64,000 nucleotides of DNA from Cenococcum geophilum 1.58 (GCA_001692895.1 KV748238.1:372001-436000), one strand, 5' to 3'; counted from the stretch's first letter, positions 46,013-58,562 are shown. Numbers and translations are program-made. Notes: generated from the sequence alone by a model not told the origin.

Positions 46013-46278
46013 CTATATAGGAATTATTATAAAACGGTATACGGAAATTATAAATAAAAAGGATTTCTACTAAAAATCCTATATGGGATATTTTCTTTTA
46101 CGCTTATGTACTAAAAATAAGATAGAGAAACTAGAACTTTATTATTTTTTTGGATATACTATTTATACGGGATGGCGTAGAAAATAAGAAAAGAAAAGCT
46201 AGTAAATTTAAATAGTTTTAAATAAAGTTCTGTATAGGATAGAAAATAATAAAAGTATTATTTTTATAGCCACTTTTC

Positions 46279-46582
46279 CCGTATGGGAGAATGTTAAAAG
46301 AGGTATTTAAAAGCTGAATATAAGAAGGGAATTTTAGTAGAAATCCTGTATAAAATATTATCTTTTATAAATATATTTTTAAAATGGAATACATATTCCT
46401 AGTTGCTATAAAAAATTTTATTAAATTATTCCGTATAGGAGAATGTTAAAAGAGGTATTTAAAAGCTAGATATAAAAAAAGAATTTTAGTAGAAATCCTA
46501 TATAAAATATTATCTTTTATAAATATATTTTTAAAATAGAACACAAATTCCAGTTTTTATAAGATTTTTTTATTAAATTATT
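46279..46582. repeat. Tandem repeat, two units of 152 bp
   Basis: Both units start with CCGTATGGGAGAATG / CCGTATAGGAGAATG, share TTAAAAGAGGTATTTAAAAG and ATTATCTTTTATAAATATAT, and are followed at 46583 by another CCGTATGGG. Confidence 0.9.
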
Positions 46583-47874
46583 CCGTATGGGATATTATAA
46601 AAAATGGGATATAAAATCTAGGTAATTAAGTTTTAATATAGGATTAAAATTTAGTAAATTATTATATTTATTAGCTGTTTATACTATACGGGATAAAATT
46701 AAAAATAGTACTAAAGATTTAGTAGTTAAAGGAATTATATATAAAAGTTTCCTACAGGATAAATAATCTATTAGTTAAAAGGGTTATAAATATATATCTC
46801 GTACGGGCAGTTAAGCTAGTAATATTCTATACTCTATATATAATGGTAAGAAAACAAGTAAGATTATTAGATTTAGGGGAGACTAGAAATATATATAGTT
46901 AGTATTACCTTTATTATACTACTTATAGCTAAAGAATATAGTGATAGCATTGGAATAATATATAAACGCTCTAGTAGAGTGAGAGATATAATAGCATTTA
47001 GACTGCTTAAAGTAACTAAAGGAATTGCGGGCCTTTATAAGACGTTCCTAAATCTATACTAAGAGGATAAAAATTAAAGACGATAATTAATACCGTATAT
47101 AAGATGACTTATTTTCTAAGTATAAAACTTATAGCTTTTAGTAGGGAAAGATTTAAGAACTCCTCTTAAATCCGTCGCACGCATAATAGCGTTATAAGTT
47201 TTTTACTTTTTTATTAAAGAAGCTTATATAAAGAAGAATTATAAGTCGTTTTTTAATAATAAGTTAATAGCGCGTTACTAATAAATACAGTTTATCTTAG
47301 TTAGAGGAGTGTGCTTAAAGGTATTAACTTTAAGCGTCTAGCTTAGAATATAATAAGATATAACTAAATTAGGCTATAAACAGCGAAGTTTATTCCTTAG
47401 AAAGAAATAAAATTAAGGACTTATATGGTTTCTTTATAGTATAATAGGGCTTTAGCTTCGGCATTTGTTCTAATAGGGTACAGCTTAAAGCTATAGAGGA
47501 TAGCTATATAAAGGTGACTAGATCTAAATTAATAAGATAGTAATTAGAAAGTAATAGTAAGTAGAATTAACTCTTAGATAATAAAAGCCCTATATTTAAT
47601 AACTCTCATTAAACACCCCCCTTTAAAACTTACTTCCTATACTTATAGATATAAGCTTATAAAGCGATACTATATTTAATAATAATTTATCCTAAAACAC
47701 TACTTAAGGACTTATAAGGATTGTTAGTAAGTTTTTTAAGGTTAATAAAGGTAATATATATAATTTAATATTATTAAAAGACTATACTTCTATATAACCT
47801 ATAGGTATAGAGCTTTATAGCTATTTCTACTAAGTATTTTAGAGGTATGTAATATATAGCACTTAGTCCTCGAA
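46583..47874. other. AT-rich stretch with scattered CCGTATRGG-like motifs
   Basis: It continues the motif-bearing block to about 46,810. From there to 47,874 no gene or repeat is recognised. Confidence 0.4.
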
Positions 47875-48830
47875 ATCGGACTCTGCACCTATACGTGGTA
47901 AGGCCTACGAACCTACTGGTCTTCGGACTCAGTAGAGCCAACGCAGAGACGTCGTATAGCTACGGGTAGGACCTGGTGGTGGTTGTGAGCGTTATAGGCG
48001 GTAGTGAAAATTTTTCAGATGGTGAGATCTTGAAAACCACTACTGTTAGCCCTCTACAATTCAGCTACTATACTATTCTCCTATTCCAACCCTGTATAAT
48101 CCTTACGGATACATACGGAATCCAACGTCCCCTAACCCTCAATTAAAAGCATTAACGACCTTATATTAATAAATAAGCGCGGATAAACAAACAAACGAGT
48201 AAATATACGGCCCCTCCTAACCCCTAGGGCGATCGCCCGCGGAGCATACGGTCACTCGCCGCCTTACTACCGTACTGACTAGCAGCTGGGTCACAAGATA
48301 TGGTTATCCTCGTCTCCTCTCGACGGAGTAGTAACCCTTAGAGAGGGCCTAGCAACCGGGGCCTAGGTATAAAAGATACCCGGAGTACACACACATCCCG
48401 CTCACTATTTAGTATTAGGTAGTTAGAACGGATAAATCCCTCTTACGCCTTTAATAGGCCCTAGGGGGGGGAAGGCATGGCGTATATAGTAATAGTCAAT
48501 AAGAGATAGCATATAGGGGACGGTTAATAATATAGGAAACGACAATAATAATACACAGCGATCGATCGGTAAGGCCTAGCTGGGACGTAGTAAACCCCAG
48601 CTTAGAATAAGCTAGAGAGGGAAGTAGTAGTACCTAAGGAGTTTAAAACATCCAAGGAGACAGGACGTAGCCGTAGGCCCGTAGGGCCGCCGCTACGGAC
48701 GGATATGGCAAATCGGGGTTTTTTATCCTACTGAGGTGGCTTATAGGGTTTTTCCTCCCCTAACCCAACTGCAGGGTTTTCTTCCTGTAAATACATAAGT
48801 TTTCCCCCTGTGACGGAGTAGTCTGCGTGG
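47875..48830. other. Non-coding island of near-normal composition
   Basis: This stretch keeps many CG, CA and TG dinucleotides (for example GGGCGATCGCCCGCGGAGCA near 48,230) amid TA-rich flanks. It has no credible open frame. It contains a TATA box, short inverted arms (GTAGTG ... CACTAC, 48,009-48,053) and an 11-base direct repeat GACGGAGTAGT at 48322 and 48812. It may be a low-copy non-coding insertion or LTR-like remnant that RIP did not touch. Confidence 0.6.
48368..48375 (+). promoter_or_regulatory. TATA-like box in the composition island
   Basis: TATAAAAG is followed 25-35 bases later by ACACACACATCCCGCTCAC, a plausible promoter and transcription start context. No gene follows it. Confidence 0.4.
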
Positions 48831-49899
48831 GCCTAGATAGGATCCGTATTAGACGTTAATTAAAGAACTACTACTACTAATATATAGCACTTATAATAGA
48901 AAGTATAGCTGCCTATACTAAGGCGTTATATACTAAGCGCTAAGCTTAGATTAAGACCGAATAAGCCTATCTACGTATTAGCCATCGTAATTTAGCGTTT
49001 AGTGTAAATTAATAGTTTTAATAACTCTATAAGCTTAGAAAGCCTCTAAGGGCTATATAGTTAATCTACCGAGGGTTAAAGCATTCGCTAAGAAGCTTCA
49101 AAACTTAAGTGTTTTATTAAGATGTATTATATCTATATAGAGTGCTATAAACTCTATAAATAGAGCCTGAGTAATTGGATGGTACCTCTTATAGGTTAAA
49201 TACTGCCTTTAGATAGGCTCTAGAACCCTAGATATATAAACGCCTTAGGGTTAGTAGTATAATTATAAACTAATAGATGTCCTGCGTCCTTAATAATAGC
49301 ATAGTTTCCTATAAATTAGAAGATAAAGACTAAGAGATTTTTGGATAAGCTATTAAGACCTAAGTAAATAAGAAACCTGCTAAGATAAGCCTTATACTTA
49401 AGGAAGGACACCTTTAGCGGCAAAAAATTATACGTTAGTAGTCTATATAACGCAACTTTTGGAGAAATATACTTAAAGATATAGCTAGAGCTCTATGCTG
49501 TATAAAAGAGGCGTTGCCTTACTATTTATTCCTCCTCTATATTTTTTATTCCTCTTCTATTCTCTAAACTCTTTTAGTTTTAGTATATATTAATCTTATA
49601 ACCTTACTAATAATGTCTTTTATAGTTAAATAACAGCTATAGACTTCTAATCCTAAATAGAAGCAAATATCCTCCGTGCCCAATTAACTATTTAATATAG
49701 TTTCTTTATATAGTAACGGCGGTAATACTATTGCGGATGAGACTATATATGCCGCTAAGGTATATTATAGTAAGGCCAATGCCTAAGTTTTAGTAATTAG
49801 TTTATAATAGTGTTAATATAATTATAGGGGTAAACTTAAAGAACAAATCTCGTTTTAGTAATATTAGAGGAATTGCCTATACTAGGGTTATAAACAAAA
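48831..49899. other. AT-rich stretch, weak coding signal
   Basis: Plus-strand pieces such as 'RGLKHSLRSFKT' and 'KISLILKEGHL' occur in one register (about 49,070-49,420). They are too short and broken for assignment. Confidence 0.3.
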
Positions 49900-50340
49900 G
49901 CTTAGAGTTTTTTATGTTATAAAAGCCCGGGTAGATATCCGCAGTAGAGTATTATAAAGGCCTAGAGTACCTAGTATATATCGCTATTAATAATAATAAT
50001 AGCACGGCGTTAGTATATTAGAATCCTACTTAGGAGCTACCTACGAATCTGCTATATAATAAGATTTAATTATACTACACTCGGGAATCGACTTAACTTA
50101 ATTAATATGCTAAAATATATAAAGAGCTTAAATAGATAATAAGAGGTGGAGTAAGGTAAAAATACTATTTAAAAGAGTAGTCTAAAGAGTTATTAAAGGA
50201 AAGGGGATATAAACAGAAGGCAGATAAGCTGTTAGAGAAAGCCGTATATAAGTAGAAGGTAAATGCTAATACCTATAACAGAGGTAAGGAGATAGAGGCT
50301 TAATAGTGACATAATAGGAGACAAAGCTAAATTTAATCTA
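49900..50340 (+). pseudogene. Unrecognised degraded reading frame, basic helical C-terminus
   Basis: In the plus strand 'YAKIYKELK*IIRGGVR*KY' is followed by 'SKELLKERGYKQKADKLLEK' and 'KVNANTYNRGKEIEA'. These look like charged helices with TAA/TAG stops only. No family is recognised. Confidence 0.35.
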
Positions 50341-51599
50341 ATTAAACTATTACGGAATATTGTATAAATTGTTAAAACGGGGAAACTATGTAATTAAGTT
50401 AAGTAGCTTAATAATCTAAAATAATACTAGGCTCTTCTCCTTATCTTTCTAGCAAGTCTTATTAAGATTATTAACCTTTAATATATAATTATTCTAATGC
50501 CTAAGAGCCTTTAATTAGCTAAGTAGTAATTCCAAAGGCTTAGTATAATAGTAAAAAGAATAACTAGTTTCTAAACTATCTTTATATTAATACTCTTGTA
50601 AATAGGAAGTTTAATGCTTATAAGTTTTATAGAATAAAATAAGTAATTATTAATTTAAGGTATATAAGGATAAATCTAGCCTATAAAATCCGAGATCTAA
50701 GCATTTATTCTCTTTAATAATTCTATACTAAAATTTAAAATGGCTTAGAGTTTTACTTTGGTGTTATTATTGTTATATAAGTGAACTGGATTAAACCCTT
50801 TTACCCCTAAGCTTAAGTTCTTAAAGATTAGGTTAAATTCCTAGGGATTCCTAGTATGTTTCGCTAAAGTATTAAGGGAATCCTTTATAAGTAGCTCCCC
50901 TTTTAAGTATCCGGCTTGTTTAATATATACTAGGCAATTTAAAATAGGGTGATTTAAGTAAAAGTAAAGGATAATAGACTTTGCCTATATATGGACTAGT
51001 AGAAAAGATTGCATTATAATATTGCCGATAAAGGATTTTAATTTAAATAAGTAATAAAATTAAAGTTTGTATAGGCAAAATATTCTATCTATAAAGCTTT
51101 ATTTATATAGCTAGACTAAGAATAGTATAGGTTTTTTTTTGAAAACGCCACTAATGGTTACTCCGTAGAAAAGATTACGCGCGCTTTATAACCGCTATAT
51201 TATTTTATAAATAGTTTTTAAGAGTGAAACTTGAAACTTTTATAATCCGCCTAAAAGTAGAGCTGTAGCTATTCTTACGATATAGATATATAGGAGAAGC
51301 ATCTATAATATAGTATTAGTAGTAGATTTAAACTATATTCCTAGCTATAATAATAAAATAGAAATATCTAATATAAGACGTTAACTGGGAAATTTATAAA
51401 GTATAAATTTGGATATAAGATCTTAAAATTTATTAGCTTAGCTAAAACTAAATAGCTTATTATACTACCTAATTCTACTTTTACAACTAGAGGTCTTTCT
51501 CCTACCTTATTACCTTAATCTTTATACTATTATAAATTTTAAAGGCTAAGAGCGCACTCTAATTTATTAATTCTTTCCTATTTATATTAGTTATCCTAT
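50341..51599. other. AT-rich stretch, no gene recognised
   Basis: No repeat boundary, TIR or consistent frame was seen. Confidence 0.35.
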
Positions 51600-52006
51600 T
51601 TAAGATCTTAAAGGTAAAATTTAAGCTTAGCCTTATTATTAAAGATCCGCTCTATTACTTACCTAAGCTAATCCTTAAACTGCTTTAACTTTTTAAACCT
51701 TATCCATCTTATATTTTTAACCTCTTTACAATACTTAAGTAGTGCAGCTTTTGCCTCTAAATATTAATCATAAAGTACACTAATTATTACTCTTACTTTA
51801 TCTAGTTCGGTTTTAAGATTTTAAATTTAAAGTGTAGAGTTCTGCTTGCGAAGAAAGAATTCCTTAAGAAACTCCTAATTGGTATAGCTGTTAGACTTTT
51901 AGTAGAGAGAGTAATAGCTTATACTCTTTTCCTTATTAGTAAAGCTATTAGTAAAAAAAGAATTTAAACCTACTAGAGTGCTTAAATTAGTACTAAAAGA
52001 GTCCAT
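51600..52006 (-). pseudogene. Unrecognised degraded gene with coiled-coil N-terminus
   Basis: The minus strand from an ATG at 52006 reads 'MDSFSTNLSTLVGLNSFFTN', 'EFLKEFFLRKQNSTL', 'NLKTELDKVRVIISVLYD', 'YLEAKAALLKYCKEVKNIRW' and 'VIERIFNNKAK'. The Ser/Thr/Asn-rich head followed by heptad-like charged helices suggests a coiled-coil protein. The layout resembles the coiled-coil gene at 56.1-58.3 kb, but I cannot show homology. Confidence 0.45.
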
Positions 52007-53803
52007 TTTAGGTATTAAGCTATTATTTCTTAAGATAAAGTAAAATTTTAAAATTAGTATATAACCTCTTATATTATAAGATAAAGGAGAGAGCGTACCT
52101 TAAAAGACCCTAAAAATCTAATATATCTTAAAATTTAAAATCTATTTCTAAGGACCGCTATAGAAGATATTAGCTAAAGATAGGGCTTATATATATAGGT
52201 GCTAGGACTTAGTATCGTTAAGAAATCGCTTATATATATTTTAGTTAGACCTTAAGAAAACTAAATAACCAGCTAAAGGTTATATAAGGCTTATAAATAA
52301 TCTGCTATTAAAGGCCAATTAGGGGCTTTTATAATAGCTATGCCCCATACCTACTAAATATTAATTAATTATAAATCTTAGCGATTGCGTAAATCTAAAG
52401 CTTATATAAGCCACCTCTAGCAATTCTAGTTCTGGACCTTAGCTTAATGTAGAATAACTACCCACAGCTCTATCGTTGTATAATTTAGTCAGAATTTACC
52501 TAAGCTTATTGTAGTTTATAAGAATAATTTTATAATAAAAATGGTTTATTATTTAAGAGGTGTACCTAATTGTTAAAACCTAACTCGACGGTATCTTATT
52601 GGGCTGAAAGTCTATACTAAGGAGCGTAATATTATATATATTTAAGCAAAGGGCTTTTCTTATATAGGTCTTAAACTTAGGCGTTCTATAAACTATCGGC
52701 CGTTAAATTAAAAAGTATTATTACCTTTTAAAGGAAACTTACCCGATATTATTATATTTCCCACCTTAGTAGACTATTCTTAGTTAATAATCTATACTAT
52801 ATCTAGTGGATATAAAAGCTTATAAAGCCTCTTTCTAAGAATCTTATCTTCTTTATTTAGTTCTTCTATAGACCCAGCGACTTTATATAGGAAAAAAAAT
52901 AAAAATAGTGAAAATCTGGCGGTGGTCTATATTATATAGAGCTAGAATACACTCTTTTACCCATTTATATTAGTCTTTATAGTTAGCAATACCCTTATTT
53001 TTTTAGTATACTATAGATTCTTACCTTTCGTTTCTAAGAATTATACTAATAATAGCCTTTATATATGGGCAGTCCAATTATTATATGCTATTAGAAGATA
53101 TTGAATTAATAATAAATAGCTTATAATTTTAATACTATTTACTATAAATAGTACCTTATTATATTGGCTTAGGTAATAGTACTAAGCACCTCTATATAGT
53201 CCATCTAATATAACTAAAGTTGCTTTACTATATAGCCTTAGTCTACTACTAAACCCTTACTTAGTTTAAATAAGGAGTACTATAGTTTGCTTAAGGTTAG
53301 TCTTATTATCTAAGACCTATGCTATTATATAAGGATGTGCTTAAATAAGGCCGAAACTATACGGAATAGTAATGTAGATAAATTGCCCTAGTAGTACTTT
53401 TTAGGAGCGTTTTACTATAACTCTAAGTTAAACAGCGTTTTTTAAATCCTTACCTCCTTAGGGATAGTAAACTATAGATACTTAATAAAAAGGACCCGAT
53501 TCTAGATTTTGATATAATATAAATCTAGCCTAAAGTACTTTCTAAAGAACCTAAAGCGATAATATAACTAAGAGATAAGCTATAGGATAGCTTCGCTTTA
53601 GTTTAATATATAACCATAATATTCCTATTAAAGCTAATATAAGAAGGTAAGTACGGAGGAAAATTTCGTAAGTGTAATAATAAATAATAAAAAAAGAGAG
53701 AAGGTTAATAGCGGAAATAAATATAATAAGCTATTTATAATTAAGCTTAGTAGGAATAAGGGAGTTTTAAATAAACTATAATTTTAATATTTGCCACACG
53801 CGA
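52007..53803. other. AT-rich stretch, no gene recognised
   Basis: Only short readable fragments on either strand. No repeat, LTR or TIR was found. Confidence 0.35.
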
Positions 53804-54700
53804 ATGCTTTAAAGATACTATTAGAAGTATATAAAGCACTTCTTCTAAAATATATACTCGACCAATCTAGTAGTAAATTAAGCTATAATTATATATCAGC
53901 AAGCGTAGGACTTTATTGCTAACTAAATTAGTTCTGCCCTTAAGGAATAGCGGAACTACATTAATAGCGAATAGATATCCTAAACGCTGCGTAAATTAAA
54001 TGCTTATGAACAAGCCTAAAATAAAGCTAATAATATTTGCAACTATATAAAGAAAGATATAAAATGCAGCTAAAAGACTAACGTTTAATGTACTTTTTTA
54101 CCTAGGAATAATTAAAGTATATAAAGTCTATTTCCGGATATTTAATAGAAGTTTTTTATAAGCCTAAGAGTTAATAAGTTTAGAAATCCTCTAAATAGAA
54201 AAGATGGCAATAACTGCGCTATACGAAACGACGTAAATAGTAGTTATATTTATTTTCTTTCCCTAAGAATTTTATAGGACGGTTAAGCATTATAAAGATA
54301 TATTTAGTTCTTTATTAAAAAAAACAAGTTTACTAAAAAAAATAATAAATTTTAATAAATTCTATAATAAGATATTATTTTAGCGCTCTAATATAAGATC
54401 GGGTACTAAAAGAAAATTAAAGAAGCTATAATTAGAAACTAAAATTTAAGTAAAAAGCTATTTTAGGCTTTAATTAATACGCTATAAAATAGTTAAACTC
54501 TAATTAGTAAACTAGCCGCTCGCTAAATATAGAACTAGTAAATTACTTTACACCGCTTATTTTTTAGCTAAGGGTATATTTAATAACTATTACTTAGCTA
54601 GGTGGCTTTACTAAGTAGGCGCTCTAAAAAAGCTACCTAAGCCTATTTAGGTCCGCTAGTCGCGAACGGGCTACTAATATTAATATCCGCCTAGTGGATA
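53804..54700 (+). pseudogene. Unrecognised degraded gene, Gln-rich helical protein
   Basis: From an ATG at 53804 the plus strand reads 'KYIKHFF*NIYSTNLVVN', 'DFIAN*ISSALKE*RNYINS', 'TLRKLNAYEQA*NKANNICN' and 'YIKKDIKCS*KTNV'. It continues in the same register with 'FISLRVNKFRNPLNRKDGNN'. Stops are TAA/TAG and sit where Gln would be likely, so the original was probably Gln-rich. I do not recognise the family. Confidence 0.45.
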
Positions 54701-55321
54701 TTGTCCGTTTAACGCCGTAGGTAGATTTAAGCAAATTAGTCGTCTTAGTAGTTAAATAGGAGGTTTTATCTGGCTAGGTAGAGGCGTTTGCGCTAACTAT
54801 AATTACGCTTATAGCGGCGAGTTTTATTAGCAATTTAAGCCACCTAGGTAGTCTACTTAGGCGAATTCTGCTAGTACCTGCCGTTTTAAGGGGGGTATTA
54901 ATGGAATACTAATATGACCGGGTTAATTGATCCTGCCCTTTATAATATTTTTAACCTATTTTTACCATCTTAGGATCTAATTCGACGCTAACTATTTAGT
55001 AACGCTCCTTTCTTACTAAATAAACCCCTTTTACTAAGTGGAAAGTATCCCTACTTTAATGTTTAGAAAAAGCGCTTATATTTTAAAGATTATGCCTAGG
55101 TAGAGTTAACCTAGCTAAAAAAGTTATTAAATATGACCTAAGGCGTATAACTTGCATATAATATATATACTGTGCTATTTATATTATCTCTAGCAGAATT
55201 AAATATAAATATTACTAGGAACACTTTTAATTACTATAAACTATTATTTTATTAGTCTTACTTTATTTAGAGACTATTACGTATATTTACATTTAAATAT
55301 TATTAAAAGGGTGTTAATACT
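54701..55321. other. Less AT-rich stretch, no gene recognised
   Basis: A patch near 54,640-54,900 has more GC (GTCGCGAACGGGC, CCTGCCGTTTTAAGGGGGG). No frame or repeat could be assigned. Confidence 0.35.
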
Positions 55322-55590
55322 ATGCCTCGCCTAAGAAAATAACCCTATATGTCTTTATATAGACCTTTAGAAGCTAGTAATTAAATATTCGCAACCTAAT
55401 AGGAAGGTATTTTTAAGAAAGCTTCTATTTTTACTTAACTAGTGCCCGGAATAAGAGTTGCTATTTTTATAAAGAGGAACTAAGAAATCTTTACGTTTTA
55501 ATTTAATAAAAAGTTAACTTCTTAGCCTCCCTTTATGGAAGAGATTATAAGCACTATCCTTATTTACCGTCTCTATAAGCTTATATAGAG
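55322..55590 (+). pseudogene. Possible MADS/SRF-like fragment (degraded)
   Basis: From an ATG at 55322 the plus strand reads 'MPRLRK*PYMSLYRPLEASN', then 'EGIFKKASIFT*LVPGIRVA' and 'IFIKRN*EIFTF'. The order (basic head, F-K-K-A-x-x-L segment, hydrophobic V-A-I-x-I strand, then a Pro-containing stretch 'PPFMEEIIS') recalls short MADS-box-like proteins of fungi. The match is from memory of the pattern and is weak. Confidence 0.35.
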
Positions 55591-56149
55591 TAGTAAAGGG
55601 AAAGTAACCTAATTAATAAATTTCCCTGCTATTATTAAAGTGCTGCTAAAGTACGCTTATAGGGGGATAAAACTCCCCTATTTAGCCAGAGCTCCCTAAA
55701 ACATTTTCTATTTTTAAGTAAGGTCTACTATAATCTAAATATTAGGGTTAAGAGCAAGCCTATTTACTTATCCCCTATTAGAAGCATTAATTAATTAGAA
55801 TAGTTTTTATTATATTTTATTTACTATAATAGAATAGAGTTTATAGACTGCTATAGTAAAGCGTTACCCCCTATTAGTAATTAGGTATTACCTAACTATA
55901 ATAATATATACAACTCTCCCGCCCCTTTAAGTGAGATTTTTTTATACATTATATAAGGATCCCTATTAATAACCTTACTATTATAGTTAAAGCCTAAGCC
56001 GGAACTTAACTAACTATATAATTCTCCCTCCTCTTATAGTACCTGTATTTAGTGCTTTACCTTTAAAGAGATTATTAGAATAATTTAGGGAATTTAGATT
56101 ATATTATATATAATACTTAGTGAATTATATATAAGGATAGGGAGCCTTT
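55591..56149. other. AT-rich stretch, no gene recognised
   Basis: No clear frame or repeat. Confidence 0.35.
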
Positions 56150-56282
56150 ATTGTTAGAATCTAGTACCTAGCCTTTTAAATATTTTTACTATAGCGCAAG
56201 TAATTAAATATTTAATTTATTATTAGGATTATATAAATAATAAACCTCTTTCCTTAATTAAACCTTAAATGGCGCGTATAGT

Positions 56283-56378
56283 GCTAGCTAAAGTGATATT
56301 TTAGGGAGGCGCTTTATTTCTATAGAAGGCGCTAGCTAATGTAATATTTTAGAAAGACGCTTTATTTTTATTAAAATA
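56283..56378. repeat. Tandem duplication, period 48 bp
   Basis: Two units, each starting GCTAGCTAA and containing TGATATTTTAG / TAATATTTTAG and GCTTTATTT. Confidence 0.75.
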
Positions 56379-57136
56379 GTTATAGGTATATACTAAAGTA
56401 AGGGTATCTCCTATTATATAGACTTCCTATTAAAATAGAGTTGCCTTTTTAAGAGTAATACGTCCTTAGATCTATTATATAATCGTTTTCTCCCTAACCT
56501 GGACCTTCTAAGAAGCCTAGTATTGCTGTTTACGGTAAATATACTCCTATATTAGTTTATAAAAGCATTAATATCTTTTTTAGTGCCTATATAGTAATAC
56601 CTATATCTTTTATATGCCTTTAAAAGATATTTAGGGTTATAAGATGTTATAATAGTAAGGTTAGAAGCTAGAAACTTTATTATTCTCTAAAATACCTTTT
56701 TATATTACGCTACCTGCTTAATTAAAAAGACTTTAAAGCTCTTAAGCACCTAAGTTAGCTTAAATAAGAACTCTACTCTTTAAAAGCTACTATTTTTTTC
56801 TAATTAAATTATAATAATCTAAAGGTTATTAAATATATCTACTTTAGTAATAAAGCCTAAATCTAGCTCCTTTTTATACTCCTTAAGTTCTTTTAATTTT
56901 TGAAAACCTTGGCTAATAAGGTTATCTTTAAGTCGCATATTATATTTAAGGCCTATAATCTTTATCTTCGCCGCAGAAAATATATATTCTGCTTAGCCTT
57001 AATATACCGCTATACTTTAATTGGCCTAGTTTTATAATTTACATTATTAACGTTTATGCTTAGTTTCTGCTATCTGTTTTAACTGCTCTTATTAATACTT
57101 ATACTCTTTTTTTAATAATTTAAGGACCTAAAGATA

Positions 57137-57500
57137 CTTGGATTGGGCTTATGTTATTAGCTAATCTACTACCTCTTAAACTACTTTTTCCTTTTAAGAC
57201 TTGGCTAACTCTAATGCTTAATATAGTCTTTCCTCTTCTTGCTGTTAGCGTACTTACTCTAATAACTTAAGAGCTTTTAGATGCTTAGATTGGGCCTATA
57301 ATTTTAGCTAATCTACTACCTCTTAAACTGCTTTTTCCTTTTTAGACTTGGCTAACTCTAATACTTAACGTAGTTTTTTATTCTCTTATTATTTACGCAC
57401 TTACTCTAATAACTTAAGAGCTTTTAAATGCTTAGATTGGGCCTATAATACTACCTCTTAAACTACTTTTTCCTTTTTAGGCCTAGCTAACTGCAGTGTA
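57137..57500 (-). repeat. Three coding repeats of 147 bp
   Basis: The landmark CTTAGATTGGG (CTTGGATTGGG in the first copy) recurs at 57137, 57284 and 57431, a spacing of exactly 147 bases (49 codons). CTACCTCTTAAACTACTTTT follows in each copy. The third copy is shortened by deletion of an internal segment. Confidence 0.85.
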
Positions 57501-58250
57501 TAATGTAAGTTATTATTTTATCTCTATTTATATTACCTTTAGACATTAGGTTAAAGTAGTAGTTTTATTCTTTAAAGTATTAAATGCTTTTATTAACTCT
57601 ATACTTTTTTCTTTTATTTTAATTCTTACCTTCTTTATACTTTGTTAGAGCGCTTTATAATCTCTTTCTTTTATTTATAATTTATTCCGCATTTCTTCTT
57701 AAATATCCTTTAATTTTTTTAGGCCGTTATTTAGTTCCGAGACTATAGCCATCTAGGCCTCTAAATTATATTATAATTACTTAATTTAGGTATCCTTCCC
57801 ATTACCTTTTATAGAGTCCTATTAATATTTATTTTCTACTATTACGCTTTAAAAATATTTCTTCTTAGCTATAGCTGTATTAAGTATTAACTGTTATTAT
57901 ATAAACTGGGATTCTAGCTTTTTTTAGAAATCTCAAATAATATACTTTAAGCTATTATCTCTTCTAGCTTATTACTAACTAGAAAGTACTTTTTCTTAAA
58001 ATCCCTAATTTAAGATTTTACCTTCGCCAATTAATTCTCTATTATTATAGAAGTGGAAGCTATTAACTTCCTAGGGGTTTTTAAACTTGTTTTACTATCT
58101 TCTAACTCTTTAATTTATAAATTTAATTGGTTTATTTTAATTTGCAATTCTTTAACCGAGTAGTAATAGGTATAGTTATACGCATTAGTAGGACTCTATA
58201 TTAGTGTAGTATTTTGGATTAATAGCGACTAAGTTTTTAAGGTAAAATAT

Positions 58251-58562
58251 ATATCCTTCTCTTAATTAGTTAAGTTTATATATAAAAAAGGGGGGTGGGT
58301 ATACCTTAAATAACTTAAATCTAAAAAAGGTTATAAAGAAGTTACGTTTTATAAAAAAGGGTATAATATTGGCACTAGGATAAACCTTACTCCTATAAAT
58401 ATATGGGATAAAAAGGCAATCGTTATATTTTTTATAATTATTATTAAAGGGCCTTCCACACCTTTTGTTAGTGGGGAAGGGTTTAAAACTAGTAAGGTAT
58501 AGTAATTAAATACAGTTATTTTAATCTTTTAACTACTTAAAAACTAAAGCAATAGCTTTAAC
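58251..58562. other. Short AT-rich spacer
   Basis: A G-rich run (AAAAAAGGGGGGTGGG, 58,284) is the only notable feature. Confidence 0.4.

Larger units (their letters stand above)
56150..58250 (-). pseudogene. Coiled-coil repeat protein (degraded)
   Basis: The minus strand is readable across most of the region. The N-terminal part has 'TNAYNYTYYYSVKELQIKIN', 'KELEDSKTSLKTPRKLIAST' and 'KKYFLVSNKLEEII'. The middle has three 49-residue repeats with 'ELAKSKKEKAVQEVVD', 'SKHLKALKLLE' and close variants. Toward the C-terminus it has 'AEYIFSAAKIKIIGLKYNMR', 'LISQGFQKLKELKEYKKELD' and 'NSNTRLLRRSRLGRKRLYNR'. The repeats are strongly heptad-like. It would have been a long coiled-coil protein. The family and function are not recognised. 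Confidence 0.55.

Noticed and set aside
45740..46810. Possible CRISPR-like array
   Set aside because: Repeat units are long (98 and 152 bp), only two copies each, with no spacers, in a eukaryotic context.
47875..48830. tRNA or rRNA gene in the island of normal composition
   Set aside because: No cloverleaf with A and B boxes and no rRNA core motif could be recognised.
28187..58560. Starship-type giant element
   Set aside because: I found no tyrosine recombinase (DUF3435) frame or defined ends. The gene content alone is not enough.
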